NCBI GenBank assembly: GCA_030247675.1
Contig: JAOTRX010000002.1
Location: forward strand, 1,178,001-1,242,000
Source: Desulforhopalus sp.
GTDB lineage: Bacteria > Desulfobacterota > Desulfobulbia > Desulfobulbales > Desulfocapsaceae
Direction: 5' to 3'
DNA length: 64,000 nt
Under the pieces are notes generated by a model. It ran no database searches. It worked only from the letters and a program-made list of their open reading frames with translations, and was not told the DNA's origin. Shown here in pieces: positions 61,915 through 64,000 of the stretch; the stretch's first letter is position 1, and the number at the start of each line of letters is the position of its first letter. Made by a program: the position numbers and the translations under genes.

Positions 61915-62205
61915 GAGGGTATTTGCTTTTTGGCTGTCGGGAGTTGGCTGTCAAAACACGGAGGCCGTGCTCTGCAGTCATTAAGCCTCCGGGCGGATAA
62001 GGGCACATAGCAGTGGGTCCGGGAAATGCCGGGCGTCACCGTAGTGCCACTATAAGCATCTCAGGGTGCTAAGCCAGGGTATTATGCTTTTTCTTGACCA
62101 AGGGCGCCGCATCTGCTGTTCTGCGGCATGCTGCCGATACCCAGCAGCCCCGAGGGAATGCTTTCTCCCAGAGGCTGCTGGGCCGAGTAATGACAACTCA
62201 GGACT
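61915..62205. other. Intergenic region before the repeat pair
   Basis: No gene seen. A short inverted match CAGCAGCC/GGCTGCTG (about 62141-62182) is present, with CCTCTGGG flanks. Confidence 0.4.
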
Positions 62206-62313
62206 TATACCGCAAGGGCATAAGTTTCGTTTGAGCAAACAAGTTGCTTAACTCAGCTTTATACCGCAAGGGCATAAGTTTCCTACGAGCAGACAAGCTG
62301 CTCAACTCAGCTT
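62206..62313 (+). repeat. Tandem pair of ~54-bp repeats after citrate synthase
   Basis: Units at 62206-62259 and 62260-62313, both beginning TATACCGCAAGGGCATAAG. The second has the intact stem GAGCAG-ACAAG-CTGCTC and its end overlaps the gltA stop codon. Confidence 0.88.
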
Positions 62314-63611
62314 TAGCCTCGGTCGTCGATCTTCAGGAAGGGGCGGTTTACAATACCGTTATAGATCTGGCGCGGACGGCCAATCCGGCTGCTTTCCTTG
62401 CTGGAGTTCATCTCCTGCCACTGGGCGATCCAGCCCGGCAGGCGGCCGAGGGCAAACATGACGGTGAACATGTTGGTGGGGATGCCCATGGCCCGGTAAA
62501 TGATGCCGGAGTAGAAGTCGACATTCGGATAGAGGTTGCGGGACACGAAGTAGTCGTCCTTGCTGACCCGGTACTCCAGTTCCCGCGCCACATCCAGCAG
62601 GGGATCGGTGACATTGAGGGTGGAGAGGACGGCCTCGCAGACCTCCTTGATAAGGGTTGCCCGCGGGTCGTAGGTCTTGTAAACACGATGGCCGAAACCG
62701 GTGAGCCGGTACGGATTGTTCGGGTCCTTGGCCATGGCGATATACTTATCGTAATTCATGCCGTCGCGGTAGATCTTTTCGAGCATCCTCATGACCGCGA
62801 CGTTGGCGCCACCGTGCAGCGGGCCCCAGAGGGCGCTGATGCCCGCGGAAATCGAGGGATAGAGGCGGACCCCGGCGCTGCCGACCAGGCGCACCGTCGA
62901 GGTCGAGCAGTTCTGTTCGTGGTCGGCGTGGAGGATGAGCAGCTTGTTCAGGGCGATGACGTTCACCGGTTCGATGTTGTAGGGCATATTCGGCCGGTCG
63001 AACATCATGTTCAAAAAGTTTGCGCAGTAGCTCAGGTCCGGCCGCGGGTAGACGAGGGGGTGGCCGATGTTCTTCTTGTAGGAGAAGGCGGCGATGGTGC
63101 GGATCTTTGACAGCAGGCGGGCGGTGGTGGTGGTGATGCCGCCGTAGGGGTCTTCTTCGCTGTCCATCTCCGGATAGAAGTCGTGCAGTGAGCCGACCAT
63201 CGTCGACAGAATCGACATCGGCGAGGAGTTGGGGGGAAAATGATCGAAAAAATGGATCATGTCCTCATGGATCAGGGCGTACCTGGTCATGTCGTACTTG
63301 AAGAGATCAAGTTCTTTCTTGGTCGGCAGCTCGCCGGTCAGCAGCAGGTAGGCAACCTCGATGAACACACAGTTCTCGGCCAGCTCGGCGATGTCGTAGC
63401 CGCGGTATCTGAGGATGCCCTTGTCACCGTCCAGATAGGTGATCTGCGATTCACAGGAACCGGTGTTCATGTAGCCGCTGTCGAGGGTGATGTAGCCGGT
63501 TGTTTTCAGTAATGACCGGATATCCAGGGCCTTTTCTCCGGTGGTGCTCTCAACAATCGGCAGTTCGTAGACCTTGCCGTCGATAGTCAATTGTGCGGTT
63601 TGTTTGGGCAT
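62313..63611 (-). CDS. gltA: Citrate synthase
   Basis: 432 residues. Condenses acetyl-CoA with oxaloacetate. ILHADHEQNCSTSTVRLVGS and GPLHGGANVAVMRML carry the two catalytic histidines, and NVDFYSGIIYRAMG the catalytic Asp. The ATG at 63611 has an excellent GGAGGA site; the frame extends to 63635 without one. The family is the large hexameric GltA type. The gene stands alone with a repeat pair at its 3' end. Confidence 0.96.
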   Translation of the reverse strand: MPKQTAQLTIDGKVYELPIVESTTGEKALDIRSLLKTTGYITLDSGYMNTGSCESQITYLDGDKGILRYRGYDIAELAENCVFIEVAYLLLTGELPTKKELDLFKYDMTRYALIHEDMIHFFDHFPPNSSPMSILSTMVGSLHDFYPEMDSEEDPYGGITTTTARLLSKIRTIAAFSYKKNIGHPLVYPRPDLSYCANFLNMMFDRPNMPYNIEPVNVIALNKLLILHADHEQNCSTSTVRLVGSAGVRLYPSISAGISALWGPLHGGANVAVMRMLEKIYRDGMNYDKYIAMAKDPNNPYRLTGFGHRVYKTYDPRATLIKEVCEAVLSTLNVTDPLLDVARELEYRVSKDDYFVSRNLYPNVDFYSGIIYRAMGIPTNMFTVMFALGRLPGWIAQWQEMNSSKESSRIGRPRQIYNGIVNRPFLKIDDRG

Positions 63612-64000
63612 TGATATTCCTCCTTTTTTCGGCAATTATTACCGGCAAACCGCCAATACGCAATCAGTAATTGCAATTCTTTAACCAGGTGTTGCTCGCA
63701 GCAGGCGGGTTGTGGCTCGCAGCTGCGGTGCATTACACTGGCATCAGTGCTTGCTTGCGCCGTCGTTGCCATCTTTGACGGACGACGAGAGATGAACGGC
63801 TGGCGGCTGCGGAGGAGGGGAAGATTTGCCGCAAGATCGGCGATTAGGAGTTCCATTGCCAGGTCAAACTGAGTAAGGTTTTACCAAGAGCCAGTTGCTT
63901 GTCAAGGTGGGGAGACGAGGCCTTTACCGTCTTTTTGAGTATGGCGTATGGCAGGGCTAGCAATACGCCGAGTGGTAAAGGGTGATTTGATAATGAAAGG
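63612..64000. other. Upstream region of citrate synthase, window end
   Basis: 389 bp. The minus-strand frame 63587-63856 is an antisense extension without a ribosome site and is not supported. No other structure is clear. It should hold the gltA promoter. Confidence 0.4.

Noticed and set aside
62244..63110. 288-codon plus-strand frame opposite citrate synthase
   Set aside because: Antisense of catalytic regions of gltA; it begins inside a noncoding repeat.

Overview
The window looks like the chromosome of a sulfate-reducing Desulfobacterota bacterium, probably near Desulfobulbales. This is inferred from gene content: a TunR-type molybdate/tungstate regulator (a family described from sulfate-reducing deltaproteobacteria), a CooC-like ATPase, a complete [FeFe] hydrogenase and maturation operon, and a BtrH/ketosynthase lipid-type cluster. 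Most of the sequence is GC-rich. The stretch from about 25.4 to 31.7 kb is visibly AT-rich and looks acquired. No rRNA, tRNA or CRISPR array was recognised.

Layout. 0-6.7 kb: tail of an anti-sigma-like protein, a repeat-bearing secreted subtilase, an AmiD-like amidase, a hybrid histidine kinase and cooC. 7.2-16.3 kb: hydrogenase operon, consisting of a NuoF/GltD-type flavoprotein, the catalytic [FeFe] subunit, hydG, hydE, an aspartase-like gene and hydF, the last four tightly coupled. 16.4-23.2 kb: flavodoxin-like proteins, nitroreductase, MarC, UPF0126 and TerC/Alx membrane proteins and a secreted protein of unknown function. 23.5-25.4 kb: an ATPase/RloB pair that resembles phage defence. 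25.4-31.7 kb: a frameshifted gene between two related hairpins, then an integron cassette array with five attC sites. Its cassettes encode a GIY-YIG protein, an unknown protein, a Hanks-type kinase, a SIR2-like protein, a lipoprotein and a truncated gene; no integrase is in view.

31.7-38 kb: an amidohydrolase-fold protein that has lost its metal ligands, next to a CoA-transferase/GNAT fusion; lipocalin, FMN-binding protein, PAP2 phosphatase and diacylglycerol kinase. 38-43.5 kb: a compact convergent cluster of acyl carrier protein, ketosynthase and ketosynthase-like partner facing a BtrH-like acyltransferase and an ABC exporter. It probably makes and exports an acylated product of unknown structure. 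44-48.7 kb: a lone pseudopilin and two HD-domain signalling proteins, between copies of a duplicated noncoding segment. 48.7-57.3 kb: SDR/DUF2867 protein, PAS-LuxR and GlxA-type regulators, a molybdopterin oxidoreductase, a periplasmic-binding sensor protein and tunR. 57.5-63.6 kb: a MOT1-like oxyanion transporter divergent from tunR across a palindromic operator candidate, then chrA, wrbA, a DODA-type dioxygenase and citrate synthase.

Two scattered signals cut across this layout. A noncoding repeat of about 54 bp with a GAGCAG-N5-CTGCTC stem occurs about eleven times, three times as exact-period tandem pairs, and often sits directly after a stop codon. Two genes appear broken at runs of seven A, which may be sequencing errors or real frameshifts.
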